In this document: one piece after another, positions 32,361-43,435 of the stretch
Layout of the letters: each line of letters opens with the position of its first letter
Position numbering within the stretch: position 1 is the stretch's first letter
Assembly: GCF_003576645.1 (NCBI RefSeq)
Contig: NC_044917.1
Location: 14,905,646-14,969,645, forward strand
Length of the DNA stretch: 64,000 nucleotides
DNA from: Ipomoea triloba
Lineage: Eukaryota; Streptophyta; Magnoliopsida; Solanales; Convolvulaceae
Reading direction: 5' to 3'
Translations under genes and position numbers: made by a program
Notes under the pieces: generated by a model
Told to the model about the DNA's origin: nothing
Databases searched by the model: none
The model's input: the letters and a program-made list of their open reading frames with translations, nothing else

Positions 32361-33304
32361 ATACTCCATCTGTCTAATTTTACCAGTCATGTTTACTATT
32401 CACTAATCAAATCAACTCTTTCTTTTTTGCTTATTTTCTTTAGTATTCTTTAATTATTTTTAAATTTGATTTTTGTTTGAGAAAATTACACTTTTTGTTC
32501 TTAAGTTATATGATAATTGTAGAATTTGTCCCTAGAAAAAAAGTGTAACTTCTAAATAGTACGTACTTAGGGACGAAAATGTGTGTGTGTGTGTGTGTGT
32601 TTAATAGTATTTTAATTTTAATAGTTGAACACTGATGGAGCAAGGAAGATGAACTCTGGTCTAGCCAGTGCGGGAGGCATCATCCGCGTGCGATCATAGA
32701 GCTAGGAGATGGATTGTCAACTTCTCATAAAAAATTGGCAACACAAATAGCTTCATATATTGCTGAACTGTGGGGGTTTCGGGAGGGTCTCCGATTAGCT
32801 AAAAGCCGTGAGTTCGACAAAATGGTGGTTGAAACGGACTCTGAATCTTTAGTCTTTGCTCTTGCTAAGGATTTGAGCAGCTCTTCGAACTCTTCTACCT
32901 TGATTTCTGATTGCAAAGCGCTTATGGAAACCTTCAATGAGATCAGTACCTCCACGTTCTTCGTGAAGGGAATCAATGTGCAGATTGCTTAGCAAATTTG
33001 GGTCAAACCTCAGGTTGGGGTATGACGTTATGGGACGCTCCACCAGATGCTCTACGTAACCTCCTTGTCTGTGACTCTCAGCAGGTTGCTACCAGTAGGT
33101 GGCGTTAATGTTGTTTAATTTTGGGACATGTGGTCCCTTTTATCCACAAAAAAAAAAAGTATTTTAATTTTAATGTAATTTTTAAATATATAAATTTTAT
33201 ATACGAATTCTAAAATTAATATTATAAAAAAAAATTGAATTGAAAATAACTTAAGTCAAATTTCGTTAATTGAACCAAACACATAAAATGAGACGGGGAG
33301 AATA
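32361..33304. mobile_element. Stowaway-like MITE split by a LINE
   Basis: The left end ATACTCCATCTGTCTAATTT and the right end (complement of TAAAATGAGACGGGGAGAAT) form imperfect inverted termini of the TACTCCCTCCGTC type, common for Stowaway (Tc1/mariner) MITEs. AT-rich flanks hide the expected TA duplication. Removing the LINE (32623-33174 with one duplication) leaves about 390 bp. Confidence 0.65.
32623..33157 (+). pseudogene. 5'-truncated LINE, RNase H domain and 3' tail
   Basis: This is the last part of an L1-type LINE ORF2: the RNase H-like domain found at the C-terminus of many plant LINEs. LNTDGA (about 32625-32642) and SYIAELWGFREGL with VETDSES supply the acidic residues; near the end NQCADCLANLG follows in another frame. 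A frameshift near 32690 separates LNTDGA from the 92-codon frame at 32714-32992, and another lies near 32965. The sequence ends in a run of A. A 17-base duplication, AGTATTTTAATTTTAAT, flanks it (32606-32622 and 33158-33174), so it integrated already truncated. Confidence 0.88.
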
Positions 33305-33839
33305 CTATATTTGATGTTTTTTCGGTACCGAGTACAAACCTAGGAGCATTGTCCTTGGACAAAACACTTTATTAAGAACATTCCCATTTGTAGTTTTTTG
33401 TTTTTTGTTTTTTGTTTTTTTTTTTTTGATTTTTGCAGCTTTAATGCATATGTGGAGGACAGAGAAGATAGGAAAGAAGGAAAAAATTACAGCTAGTTGC
33501 TTCGCCTGTTGGGCGTGTGAAGTACTAATTTTTTTTCCTAACAATTGTTTTACTTATATTTTTATTTTATTTTTTGATCTTGATCTTGTAATCTGACAAA
33601 AATCCTTTAAAAATTATGCCTAATTTTGTTGCTCTAAATCAACAATTTAGGTAAGACAAAATTACTTTGATTTATGAGATTAATGGAAACCTTAATTTAT
33701 GCATAACCGGTCCAAATTAGTTTAGCCGATAACGCATTAAGGCAGGGATATCAAGTCACGATTCTTGATCGGACGAACCTAACACTGTACCAATACATGG
33801 AGCCCTGCCGGTGACCCAACAACATCACCGGCCGGCAAA
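33305..33839. other. intergenic DNA downstream of the host gene
   Basis: AT-rich with TTTTTGT runs near 33395-33425. Near 33805-33835 is a GC-rich CCGGTGACCC...CACCGGCCGG inverted motif just after the stop codon of the minus-strand gene. It may form a hairpin in its 3' UTR. No other gene is seen. Confidence 0.45.
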
Positions 33840-34469
33840 CTAGATTTCCCCTGAATTTGACGAAGAGTCATGAAGACTACTCGGGAACCGGCGCGGCGAT
33901 TTCATCGGAGGCTCCGACATCCGCTTCCCGTCGCTGTCGTAGTAAATCACGCCGGAGAAATCCAACGGCTGGCATTTGTCGCCCATCAGGATCGACCGCT
34001 GCCACAGCCCGCCGTCGCCGAAATCCTCGCCGTCGTCCTTCCCTTCCACCTCCTTCTTCTTCCGCCGGAAATCAATAGCCTTGTTGCTAAGCGTCACCAG
34101 TAGCTGCTTCGCCTTGGGGATCGGCATCGGCGGCGGCTTCGGGAGGCTAATTTTGCTCTTCCTCATCACCTTCCTCGCGGCGCGCCGCCACACGATCTTC
34201 ACCGACTCCTTCACGTCCACGGCGCGCCTCTTCGACCAGCCGCCGGCGCTGGTGATGGCTTGGCTCGTGGCGGAGGTGATGGCTCGGCTTGTTTTCGTCA
34301 CGAGTTCTCGACCGCGCAGCGTGGTGATAGCGCAGCCCGTGGTGGTTCTGTATGCGACGCCGTTTGGGGTCTTGATGGCCGTGGTGGTGCTGCCGATTAC
34401 ACATGTGGTGCCGCTGATGACGTAGCTGGTGGCGCCGTTGGGAGTTCGCGGCGGTGTTCCGAAGGCCAT
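33840..34469 (-). CDS. uncharacterised plant protein, 209 aa
   Basis: The only convincing host gene in the window. The frame is open for 209 codons, clearly GC-richer than its surroundings, with no intron needed. The start at 34469 has a good plant context (AAAGATGGC) and lies about 45 bp downstream of a TATA box. Residues 1-75 are rich in Thr, Ser, Gly and Ala. Residues 79-110 are basic (KRRAVDVKESVKIVWRRAAR, KVMRKSK). A Pro-rich stretch (KPPPMPIPK) follows, then a charged DFRRKKKEVEGKDDGED region. The C-terminal third has LWQRSILMGDKCQPLDFSG, then VIYYDSDGKR, and a Ser-rich tail. The GDKCQPLDFSGVIYYD block recalls unnamed plant proteins, but I cannot assign a function. There is no signal peptide or membrane segment; the basic stretch could favour the nucleus, which is inference. 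Confidence 0.85.
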   Translation of the reverse strand: MAFGTPPRTPNGATSYVISGTTCVIGSTTTAIKTPNGVAYRTTTGCAITTLRGRELVTKTSRAITSATSQAITSAGGWSKRRAVDVKESVKIVWRRAARKVMRKSKISLPKPPPMPIPKAKQLLVTLSNKAIDFRRKKKEVEGKDDGEDFGDGGLWQRSILMGDKCQPLDFSGVIYYDSDGKRMSEPPMKSPRRFPSSLHDSSSNSGEI

Positions 34470-34511
34470 CTTTGTAACGGAGGGATGGGGACATGCGTCG
34501 TCATATTGTCG

Positions 34512-34519
34512 TATTTATA
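34512..34519 (-). promoter_or_regulatory. TATA box of the 209-aa gene
   Basis: The minus strand reads CTATAAATAC about 45 bp upstream of the start codon. Transcription would start about 30 bp downstream, giving a very short 5' UTR. Confidence 0.7.
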
Positions 34520-34529
34520 GGTGATGAAT

Positions 34530-36204
34530 GAGAAGTGGGGCCATAGATAGAACCGGTTTGGCCGGTTTTTTTTTCAGTTAATAAATATGGAGTAAGAAAT
34601 AAAGCAAATAATTTTGTCATTAATTCCAAATCCATAATAATGAATCACTTTAACTAATTACCAAAGTAAAATAAAAATCACTATCACTATATATAAAGGA
34701 TCATATATATGAGAATTTGTTGTCGGGAAAAAATTAAAAATTAATCTCTATCAACTACTGAATCTAGCAATTCTCAAGCAGAGAGAGAAGATATTGCAAT
34801 GACATTTTGTTAATTTTTCTTAATTTTAATTTAAAATTACAATTTTTAATATGCAACACTATACTATATATGCATTTTGACCCGTTTGAAAGTGTAGTAT
34901 GGTTTAGTTTTTTTTGTTTAGTTTAGTATTTCGCTTTTTATTTTGATTTAGTTGTTCAGTTTTTTACTACTTAAGATTTAGTATTTACAATTTAATATTA
35001 AAATTTATGTTTTTGTAATGTTTTAGGGTTTATCCAAAAACATACTCTATATTGTTACAATTTACACTTTTTAAAGTTTGAGAAATTTATTAATTAGAAC
35101 GCCACCACCATGTTTTTTTCTCAAATTACATAAACTCTATTAAATTTGTCTCGGACTGAGATTGAATTTTGTGTTTCTTCGGGGAACATGTTGTAAATAT
35201 ATAGTATAATTTTTAAAGAACATAAAATTTTTTATAATATAATTTTTTTTTTATCATGAACTAGCCAAAAAGTATCGTCGAAGTAAGTCGACTTGCCCCA
35301 CCGCAAGCTTAATTTTTCTCGGGTTGGGTTTTTATTTTATTTTATTTTATTTTATTTATTTATTTATAATGATGGATAGTTCCCTTATGCTTCCAGTGAT
35401 TATAGTACAAAATAAAATCATTCAACTTGTTAATTACCTCTGTCGTGTTAAATTGTTAATAGAACATAATAAACTAAAAGTAGCAATACCTCATTGTTAG
35501 TTTGTAGTTGTCACCGTGGCATCCCTGTTGCAGTTGATGAGTTGGCAAGTGCAACAGCTGTAGCTAGTAGCCTGACTGGAAGAAGGAGTGACAGACAGGG
35601 AAGGAAGAAACAAAGGGTAAGAAGCAACGACGAAACGACAACGTTTGACGAATACGGTTAAAAACCGTTTTATAGAGAACGACGTCGTTTGGCTACCCAT
35701 AAAAAGCCGTTGGAAGGAGCTTTCAGACGACGCCGTTTAGCTCGGGAAATGATCTGCTATGACTGCTGCAACTCGGGAAAAGATGGAATGTAGTTGTGAG
35801 CATTGAAACCATGTATTTAGCTGAGTAGTGGACTCCGTTTTTGGTTATGCTAATGCTAAGACTCAATTTTATTCTTCTCTCCTCTCTTCTTCTGTTTTTC
35901 CCTCATTCTAAATCCCTAATTTCTTCCCTAAATCCCCAATCTCTTTCCCTAAATTCTGCTTTCTCCGCAAGAGCGCTGCAGCAAGGTGGCGACCGGGCGG
36001 CAAGCCGTTGATCAGTGACGAAGTGACATAGCGAGGCGATTTAATGGGTGGTGAGCATTGAGGACGATAAGCATAGTTGTTCGGCGTAGCTGTTTGGTAG
36101 TGTTCTATAGGTTAAAAGTAAAATTATTACAGTATTTTTTTTAAACTTAGTCTGGCTCTGCGGGCCTGCATTTTCGTGGTCTCTATTTTTGGGGCAAATT
36201 ATTA
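34530..36204. other. intergenic DNA, no gene supported
   Basis: 34530-35500 is AT-rich. 35500-35760 is less AT-rich, with CGACGTCGTT and GACGCCGTTTAG motifs. A 67-codon minus-strand frame (35497-35700) has no recognisable domain. It might be the edge of a decayed gene or promoter region. 35940-36060 is moderately GC-rich without a frame. Confidence 0.4.
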
Positions 36205-36400
36205 TGTGGATCATGGTACACGCAGGGCTATATGAACCATAACTAAAAGTACAATTTTAATATACTAAAAATACATTTTTTGTATGTTGAATGTATATTA
36301 TACAAAATAATATACTTTTAGTACTCAAATAGTGTATTTTTCTTGAATATAATGTACATTTTTAATATACTAAATGCATACTATTATGAATCACACAATA
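36205..36400. repeat. diverged AATGTACATT repeat with palindromic head
   Basis: TATGTGGATCATGGTACACG followed by degenerate AATATACTTTTAGTA and AATGTACATTTTT units, in the same order as 25855-26090. It is an older copy of that family. Confidence 0.55.
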
Positions 36401-36417
36401 ATGAACCTGACCCGGCC

Positions 36418-36560
36418 AAGGATCTTGTGGTCCAGTGGTCCCAAACTGCCCCTTATATGGGAGGTTGTGGGTTCGAGCTTTAGTGGAGTCAATATTTACT
36501 TTTTGTACTTGAGAAAGTAGTTATGAACATATATTGCATTGTAATAGAGTCACTAATATT
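36418..36560 (+). mobile_element. SINE, third copy
   Basis: The tRNA-like head GATCTTGTGGTCCAGTGG, B box GGGTTCGAGCT at 36469-36479, body with AGAAAGTAGTTATGAACA, and an A-rich tail match the SINEs at 1314 and 1713. No clear flanking duplication was found. Confidence 0.78.
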
Positions 36561-36883
36561 AAAAAAATAAAAAAATAAAATTCTATATAAATGCTGGTTT
36601 ATTTATTTATTTTTTTAAAGGAAAATGCTGGTTTATTTGTTTCTATATTTGTCAGTAATATTCATGAAAATGTGAATAAATGTATACCAACATTTTTCCG
36701 TTTATGGTATATTGGTTAACGCAGTTACTATACATATATATTCAGCAATTTAGGCTTTAAATATCTTACTTTTTAAGGATTGGAATAGAATGAACGAAGA
36801 AGTTCCCAACGTATGATAATTAATAAATTGCACATTTTTAAAGGAAATTTTTAGAAAATATTATTTATCCATATATGTTAAGA

Positions 36884-37030
36884 AATTGGAATAATAATTG
36901 ATTAATTATTTTTTTTAAAAAAATTGTGCCTATAGTATCCAATAATATGCACAATAGCTAGTACTCTATCATCTTATTTTATTTGTCTGATTTGATTAAT
37001 GGGGCTTGATAGAAGTTGTTTTTAATTTAA
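36884..37030. repeat. left part of a repeat copy interrupted by the Helitron
   Basis: ATAGTATCCAATA, GCTAGTACTC, TTATTTGTCTGATT and GTTGTTTTTAATT match 41225-41357. After the Helitron the homology resumes at 40962 (TTTTTCATAATGTTAAG) and matches 41358-41415. The second copy is uninterrupted and shows the pre-insertion state. Confidence 0.85.
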
Positions 37031-37799
37031 CTAGTATTTTCGCCCGTGCTTTGCACGGAATTAATTTGTTATAATATTTTAAGAATATTTGGATCGATAT
37101 ACAATTATATAAATTATAACATCGAATATTATATAGCGCAATTGATGAAATTAGTTGGATTGATTATGTTTTCTGATGTTTTCTTTGCTTGAATTAGAGC
37201 AAATAATTGTCCAATTACCCGTGCGATTCACGGATAAATTTTTGCATTATTTATTTAGATAATAAAATTAAAGATAAAATTATTATTTTTAAAAATATAA
37301 TATTGAACATGTACATTTATTTGATTATAAGATTAGTGCAAAAGTATCACTCAATTACTTGAATAATATATGACTTGTTTGTTTACCATTATCTTAGAAA
37401 GACCTATATTTAATATAACTTAAGTAATTATATTATTACAAAAATAAATATGGAAAAATGAGAAATAATTTAACTTTAATTATTACGGAGTATAAAAATA
37501 AATTCAACGACCAATATTTAGCTTAATTACGATAATAATTATTAGGCAATTATTATTAGTCAATTACACTAAATTAATTATTTTTCGTTAATAGAAATAT
37601 CAATTCGTATATACAAAAATTATTATTATTATATATTAAATATGTTCGACCTTCTGCAGTGTTCATGTCACACGTGTACAAATTAATTTGATCAACGACA
37701 TCTAAAGTTGGTGAGGGAATTGCTCAACCTTCTAGTTAATAAATATTAATTATTATGGAGTACTATTTATTAATATAATTAATTAATTAATATTTAATT

Positions 37800-39130
37800 T
37801 ATATAATTATAATAATATAATTGCCGATTATATTTCCAATGAAATATTAATATATTCATTTTATTTTTTTCTAATATTTTAATTTCCTTTTGAATATATT
37901 CATTTCCTTTTTCCTTTATAATTAGAATTATTTATTGTCATTCCTTTTTCCTTCATAATCTTTTCCAAATATTTCATTTGTTGGTTACTAATTTTTTCAT
38001 ATGAAAAGTTGTGTCATATTTCCAGTGAAATATTAATATATTTCTTTCGTTTTTCCTAATATTTCATTTCCTTTTAAATATATTCATTTCCATTTTCCTT
38101 CATAAAAAAATTATTATTCATTCCCATTTTTTTTCCTTCATAATTTTTTCCTAATATTTCATTTGGTGGTTACTAATTTGTTTATAGAGAAAACTGTGTT
38201 ATATTTCCAGTAAAATATTAATATGTTCATTTCGTTTTTCCTAATATTTTATTTCCTTTTTCCTTCATAAAAAGAATTAATATTATTTTACATTCCTTTT
38301 TCCTTTATAATTTTTTCCTAGTAATTCATTTTGTGGTTACTATTTTTTTCGTAGTGAAAAGTTGTGTTATATTTCCAGTGAAATATTAATATATTCATTT
38401 CAGTTTTCATAATATTCCATTTTCTTTTTAGTATATTCATTTCTTTTTTCGTTCATCAAAAGAATTAATATTGTTTTCCATCCATTCCTTTTTCCTAATA
38501 ATAATTGCCAATTAATTGATCTGATTCCTTGCCAATTAGTAAGAAAATATTAATAACAGATTCCCGTGTAATATTTATTTTCTTTTCATTCATAAAATTT
38601 TATTATTAATTTCCATATGATTAAAAAGTAATATAATTATAAAAATATAATTGTTGAATATATTTTCAGTGAAATATTAATAAATTCATTTTGTTTTCAT
38701 TCTAAATAATTAATATAATTATAATTATAATATAATTTTCGATTATATTTCCAGTGAAATATGAATATATTCATTTCATTTTTCCTTCATATATTCATTT
38801 CCATTTATTTTTCCTTCATAATTTTTTGATAATATTTCATTTGGTGGTTACTAATTTTTTAATAGGGAAAGCTATTTTATATTTATAGTGAATTTTTATT
38901 ATTAATCTCCTTTCTCATTTGGCCTGATTCCTGTGCCAATTAGTAACATAATATTAATAACATATTTCCGTGTGTAATATTTATTTCCTTTTTCATTCAT
39001 AAAAATATTTTAATATTCATTTCCATATAATTAATAAGTAATATAATTATAAAAATATAATTTCCAATTATATTTCCAATGAAATATTAATATATTCATT
39101 TTCTTTTTCCTTCATAATATTAATATAATT
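37800..39130. repeat. degenerate tandem repeat inside the Helitron
   Basis: A unit of roughly 170-200 bp recurs about six times. Its marks are TTTCCAGTGAAATATTAATA, TATTCATTTC.TTTTTCCT and TTGGTGGTTACTAATTTTTT. Very AT-rich and non-coding. Confidence 0.7.
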
Positions 39131-39465
39131 AATATAATTATAATAATTTAATTTTCAAAATAAATTCAATTTCTTTTTGTTCAATTTTCAATCAAATATT
39201 AATATTAATTTACTTTTTCAAATGGCCTAAATTCCGTGCCGTTTAATTTCCAATTAATTATTTTTTTAATATTTTTTCTCGAACTATAATTTCACCTCTG
39301 AACATGGTATGAATAAACGAATAAAACAACTACATATTCAAAGTAATTTAAAACCATGAAATGTTAAGATTTAAAAAAATTACACAAATTTAAAATTTGA
39401 AATCTTTAATGCCTAAAAACATAAAATGCCTATGATTTCAACAGGAAAATATTTTATTAATTGCT

Positions 39466-39775
39466 TCTCAACTTTCACATCCATCTCTTAACAGATCCAT
39501 TATCCTTTGCAAACTTTCACATCCATCTCTTAACAGATCCATTATCCTTTGCATCACATCACATCCATCTCTTAACAGATCCATTATCCTTTGCATCACA
39601 TTGCTTATTAGGCTCCAAATATCTGCATTTCTTTGCATCACATTGCTTATTAGGCTCCAAATATCTGCATTTATAATTAACACATTGCTTATTAGGCTCC
39701 AAATATCTGCATTTATAATTAACGAATTGCTTATTAGGCTCCAAATATCTGCATTTATAATTAACGAGTCAAGAG
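39466..39775. repeat. two adjacent minisatellites
   Basis: First array: about 41 bp x 3 (39476-39598), units with CATCTCTTAACAGATCC and ATTATCCTTTGCA. Second array: about 42 bp x 4 (39600-39770), units with TTGCTTATTAGGCTCC and AAATATCTGCAT. Both keep a frame open on both strands, so the peptides (NADIWSLISN repeats, for instance) are by-products unless expression is shown. Confidence 0.85.
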
Positions 39776-39883
39776 AGTTGGAAATATAAGATTTCAAATA
39801 TAAAAGAATAGTTAAAAAATCAATTAAAAAAGAATAGTTAATACTTAGAATAAAAGTTGTAGTTATTTGACAAATTAGCTTAC

Positions 39884-40165
39884 CTTTCGACAATTGAAGC
39901 TACCAACAATTAACCATAGCGCTTGTGATTGCAAAATATAAGAACCTGCAATGAATGTAACCAAAAAAACCAAAAAAAAAAAAGAAAAAAGAAAAAGAAG
40001 AAAAGATAAGAACAGTAAAAAAAAAAGCAATAAATATGTCACACTTTTATGGAGAAGGGTGGTTCTTCCTATGTACATTGATGTTTTCACAAACGAAAAA
40101 CAACAGAACTAAGAGAGATTAAAATTGGTGTTGGTGGTGGACTGAGTTTCTTCTTGTATTTATAG
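39884..40165 (-). pseudogene. gene-like 5' segment carried by the Helitron
   Basis: Read on the minus strand: a TATA box CTATAAATA (40157-40165), a leader of about 65 bases, an ATG at 40090 opening MKTSMYIGRTTLLHK, then a pyrimidine-rich stretch ending TTCATTGCAG, a 62-base exon-like segment (39884-39945), and GTAAG (39879-39883). Promoter, start, 3' splice site, exon and 5' splice site are in the right order, which suggests the Helitron captured the 5' end of a host gene. I do not recognise the protein. Confidence 0.5.
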
Positions 40166-40482
40166 CCATAAAGAGAGAGATGCATAGCTATTATTGTTAA
40201 TTGGTAATAATTGGTAATTGGTAATTCATTTGATTACCATTCATATGTTTTCACCATTAACATAATAATAACATATCTTTTAGTAATAATTGCTAATTTG
40301 GTAATAAATAAATGAAATTGTAAACAAATAGGTATTGGAATATAATATATATGGAACTCAATTATAATTAATAGAATTCCATACAATTATAACTAAGATA
40401 TTTTTATATATTATTATATAGATATAGATATAGATATAGATATAGATTATTATTCTACCATAATAAATAAATAAATAAATCT

Positions 40483-40745
40483 ATACCATAAACATTTGTC
40501 AGTGGTATTACATTAATGCATGTATATGTATTAATCTATATGAAATACAAATATATATTATCATAATGATTAATTACCATAAACAATTTTAAGTGGTATT
40601 ACATTAATGCACGTATGTGTATTAATCTAAAAAATATAAATATACTATCATAATATAATTAATTACCATAAACATTTTTCAGTGGTATTACATTAATGCA
40701 CGCATATGTATTAATCTATAAAATACAAATATACTATCATAATAA
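40483..40745. repeat. tandem repeat of about 90 bp x 3 in the Helitron
   Basis: Units contain TACCATAAACA, GTGGTATTACATTAATGCA and GTATTAATCTA. A (GATATA)n run lies just before at 40420-40447. Confidence 0.8.
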
Positions 40746-40961
40746 TTAACATAATTACTAATAAGGAATTACCATAATTACTAATAACTAATTACCAATC
40801 TATACTATATATAATATATTATGATTACCATAATTACTAATATTATGATAGAATAATATTAATTAATTATAATTAGAATAATAATTACTATATTACTAAA
40901 ATGCCCCTACGTTTGGGCGGGAAATTTTGGAGGAGGATAATGTTTTTATATTTAGTATAGA

Positions 40962-41420
40962 TTTTTCATAATGTTAAGTTTAGTATTATTAGTATATAAA
41001 ATTTATATATTCAAAAACTATATAAGGAAGGTCGTAGGGTCGTGTCAAATCCAAGTTTAGGATTGACATAATTGTTAAACATAGGTTAGAGTACTTAAAA
41101 AAAAAAAACTTAAAAATGAAAAATAGTAAATAATAAGCCCTTGAACTTTACATGATAGAACAATTAGACCTCTAAACTTTTAAAATATGCAATTAAACCC
41201 TTAACTTATCATTTTGAAATAATATTTGATTAATTAATTTTTTTTTTTTAAATTGTGTCCGTATAGTATCCAATATGCTCACTAACTAGTACTCCATTGT
41301 CTTATTTATGTGTCTGGTTCGATTAACGAGACTTGACTAAGGTTATTTTTAATTCAATTTTTCATAATATTAAGTTTGTTATTAGTATATATAATTTATA
41401 TACTTAGAAATTACAATAAA
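40962..41420. repeat. right part of the interrupted repeat, then its uninterrupted copy
   Basis: 40962-41020 is the right-hand remainder of the repeat whose left part is 36884-37030. The second copy spans 41225-41415. The junction AATTCAA/TTTTTCATAAT at 41357/41358 corresponds exactly to the Helitron insertion point. Confidence 0.82.
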
Positions 41421-41735
41421 CTTACTATTAAACAAAAAATTAAATTTAAAAATAATTTAAAATACTAAATAAAATAAAGGAATTTTTTTTTTAAAAGAAA
41501 GGAAAATTTGTCTAATAAGCCCATGAACTTTTAAAATATGCGATTAAATCCTCCAACTTATACTATCATTTTAGTGCATTTATAATTTTTACCGGTAACT
41601 TGTTGGTTACTGATAAATTGGACTTATTCGATCAATTTTAATAAGTTAGATGGTTTAATTGCATATTTTAAAAGTTTAAAGACCTAATTTCTCTATCGTG
41701 TAAAGTTCAAAGACTTATTTGACCATATTCTCTAA
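41128..41735. mobile_element. foldback element related to the hairpin MITEs
   Basis: The left arm (AATAAGCCCTTGAACTTTAC at about 41132, AAAATATGCAATTAAACCC) is complementary to the right arm (GGTTTAATTGCATATTTTAA at about 41654, CTTATTTGACCATATTCTC). A shorter second left arm begins near 41508. Part of the interior is the repeat copy at 41225-41415. Ends and duplication are not resolved. Confidence 0.55.
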
Positions 41736-41739
41736 AGAA

Positions 41740-42046
41740 AATAAGCAAAGAAAAAAGAATTGGTTTGACCAATGAATTGGTAGCTAGTCTACGATACCCA
41801 TTATTTTGCGAGGTGAGCTAAGAAAATACCAAACTACCCCACCCATGTCATCGCCCACTAGTTTGCTAGGCCAACCTGCCAACAATTTTTTAAAAATAAA
41901 TATACAATATTATTAGAAATTATTATTCCTTACAAGTAGAGAGAAACATGCATACAAAATATGTACTAATTTCAAATTTTAAATAATAGTGTAGAAAATT
42001 ATAGCAAAGGATACTGGACTTGTGGCTAATGATTAGCGAAGTAATG
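41740..42046. other. intergenic DNA, no feature seen
   Basis: No gene or recognisable element between the foldback and the Athila-like LTR. Confidence 0.5.
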
Positions 42047-43435
42047 TGATGAGTATCAAATTGTATTACTTGCGGTATTTATGGGCTAAATTGGGATTGA
42101 ATGTGCTTTATTTATGCTTAAAATGTCTAAATATGTGACAAATTACGCTGAAAGATTAATTTTTGGCATTTTTGAGTTTTGAAGCAAAATATGACCAATT
42201 CGAGGGTAATTAGAACAAAATGGAACAAGTTTTCAAAAAAAAAGAAGAACAAAATGGAACAAATATAGATGGAAGCCAAATCTTTGATGTTACGAGCAGC
42301 GTTACACTCGTAATAAGGCTCGTAATGCTCAAGATTAGAAAGGTTATCTTTGTTGTTTCGAGTAGCGTTACTTTCGTTACAAAGATTTGTAACGAGGAGC
42401 GAGCATCATAAAGTCATCTCTTTTAATTTGCTATGAGCAATATTATGTTCGTAACATGGTGCATAATGGGAGGCAACCGTGAGTCAATTCTGCTACTATG
42501 ATTATGAATTACGCATGTAACTCAGTTCGCAATGGAGGGCATGCAAGTCAATTGTGCCGTTACGAGGCACGTTATGCTCGTAACGGACTCGTAACACATG
42601 CTTATCCATGAATTATAAAAGGGGGAAGTTAGAATTTTAGAGCTTTTTTTAATTTCTTTTAGAAACCTCCCTAGACTACTTTGGAAAACCATTTACCTTT
42701 TTAATTTCCAGCATTTAGATTCAATTTCAATTGTTACATTTGATTAAGGATTGATGATCTCCATTCCAATTTCATCTCAATATAGATAGGTTTATTCTTA
42801 TTTCATTTCTTGCAATTTTACTTGTTGCTTTGGTTACTTTGATCTTTTACTTGTTGATTGCTATTTGATTATGCCTTTGATATTGAATCTATTGTCATTT
42901 TTTTTATCTTCCATATCTGAGGAGGGAATAGGGATGTAGATTAATTAGGATTATGTAGATGTGATCCTGAGTTGGTTGAGTAAGGTAGACGAGACATGAT
43001 TTGGATGATGTTGATCGACATGATTGAGTACTGATTAGGAAGTGACAACCTAATCTAGGCTCAAGTGGTTGATCAACCATGCTTCGCTTTTTGAGAAAAA
43101 AAGGTGAGTATGGGATCTCTAGGACACCAAGTGTTTGATGAAATGCCTCTTAGCTACTTATGAGTCATGAGAATATCCTTAAGTGCTCTAAGAGTGTGGA
43201 ACAATTGACTCTTTCTCTTATTCCCGATTTGGATGCGTTTTCTTGTCTAATCCAAGTTCCTATTCCCCTTCATTTTCTCTTTTATTGCTATTCAAATCCT
43301 TTTGATAGTTGTTTTCATTAATTACATTATCCAACCATTTTCTTTGGATTAGATTTCCAATAGAAAAAGATAATACCTTGTGCATGAGAGACAGTAGCTT
43401 GACTCATATTACTAATCCTTTGAGAACGATATTTG

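Larger units (their letters stand above)
37031..40961 (-). mobile_element. non-autonomous Helitron, 3.9 kb
   Basis: On the minus strand it begins TCTATACTAAATATAAAAAC (from 40961) and ends with a hairpin (CCGTGCAAAGCACGGGCG), nine bases, then CTAG (37031-37034). The flanks are A before and T after with no duplication, as for Helitron insertion between A and T. Near the 5' end it has the CCCGCCCAAACG and GGGGCATTTTAGTAATATAG motifs common in plant Helitrons. No Rep/helicase frame exists, so it is non-autonomous. It carries long degenerate tandem repeats, minisatellites and a gene-like segment, annotated separately. Confidence 0.92.

Noticed and set aside
34147..34520. Several overlapping frames (60-150 codons) on both strands over the 209-aa gene
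   Set aside because: They are shadows of a GC-rich gene in other frames. The minus-strand 209-codon frame has the TATA box, start context and sensible composition.
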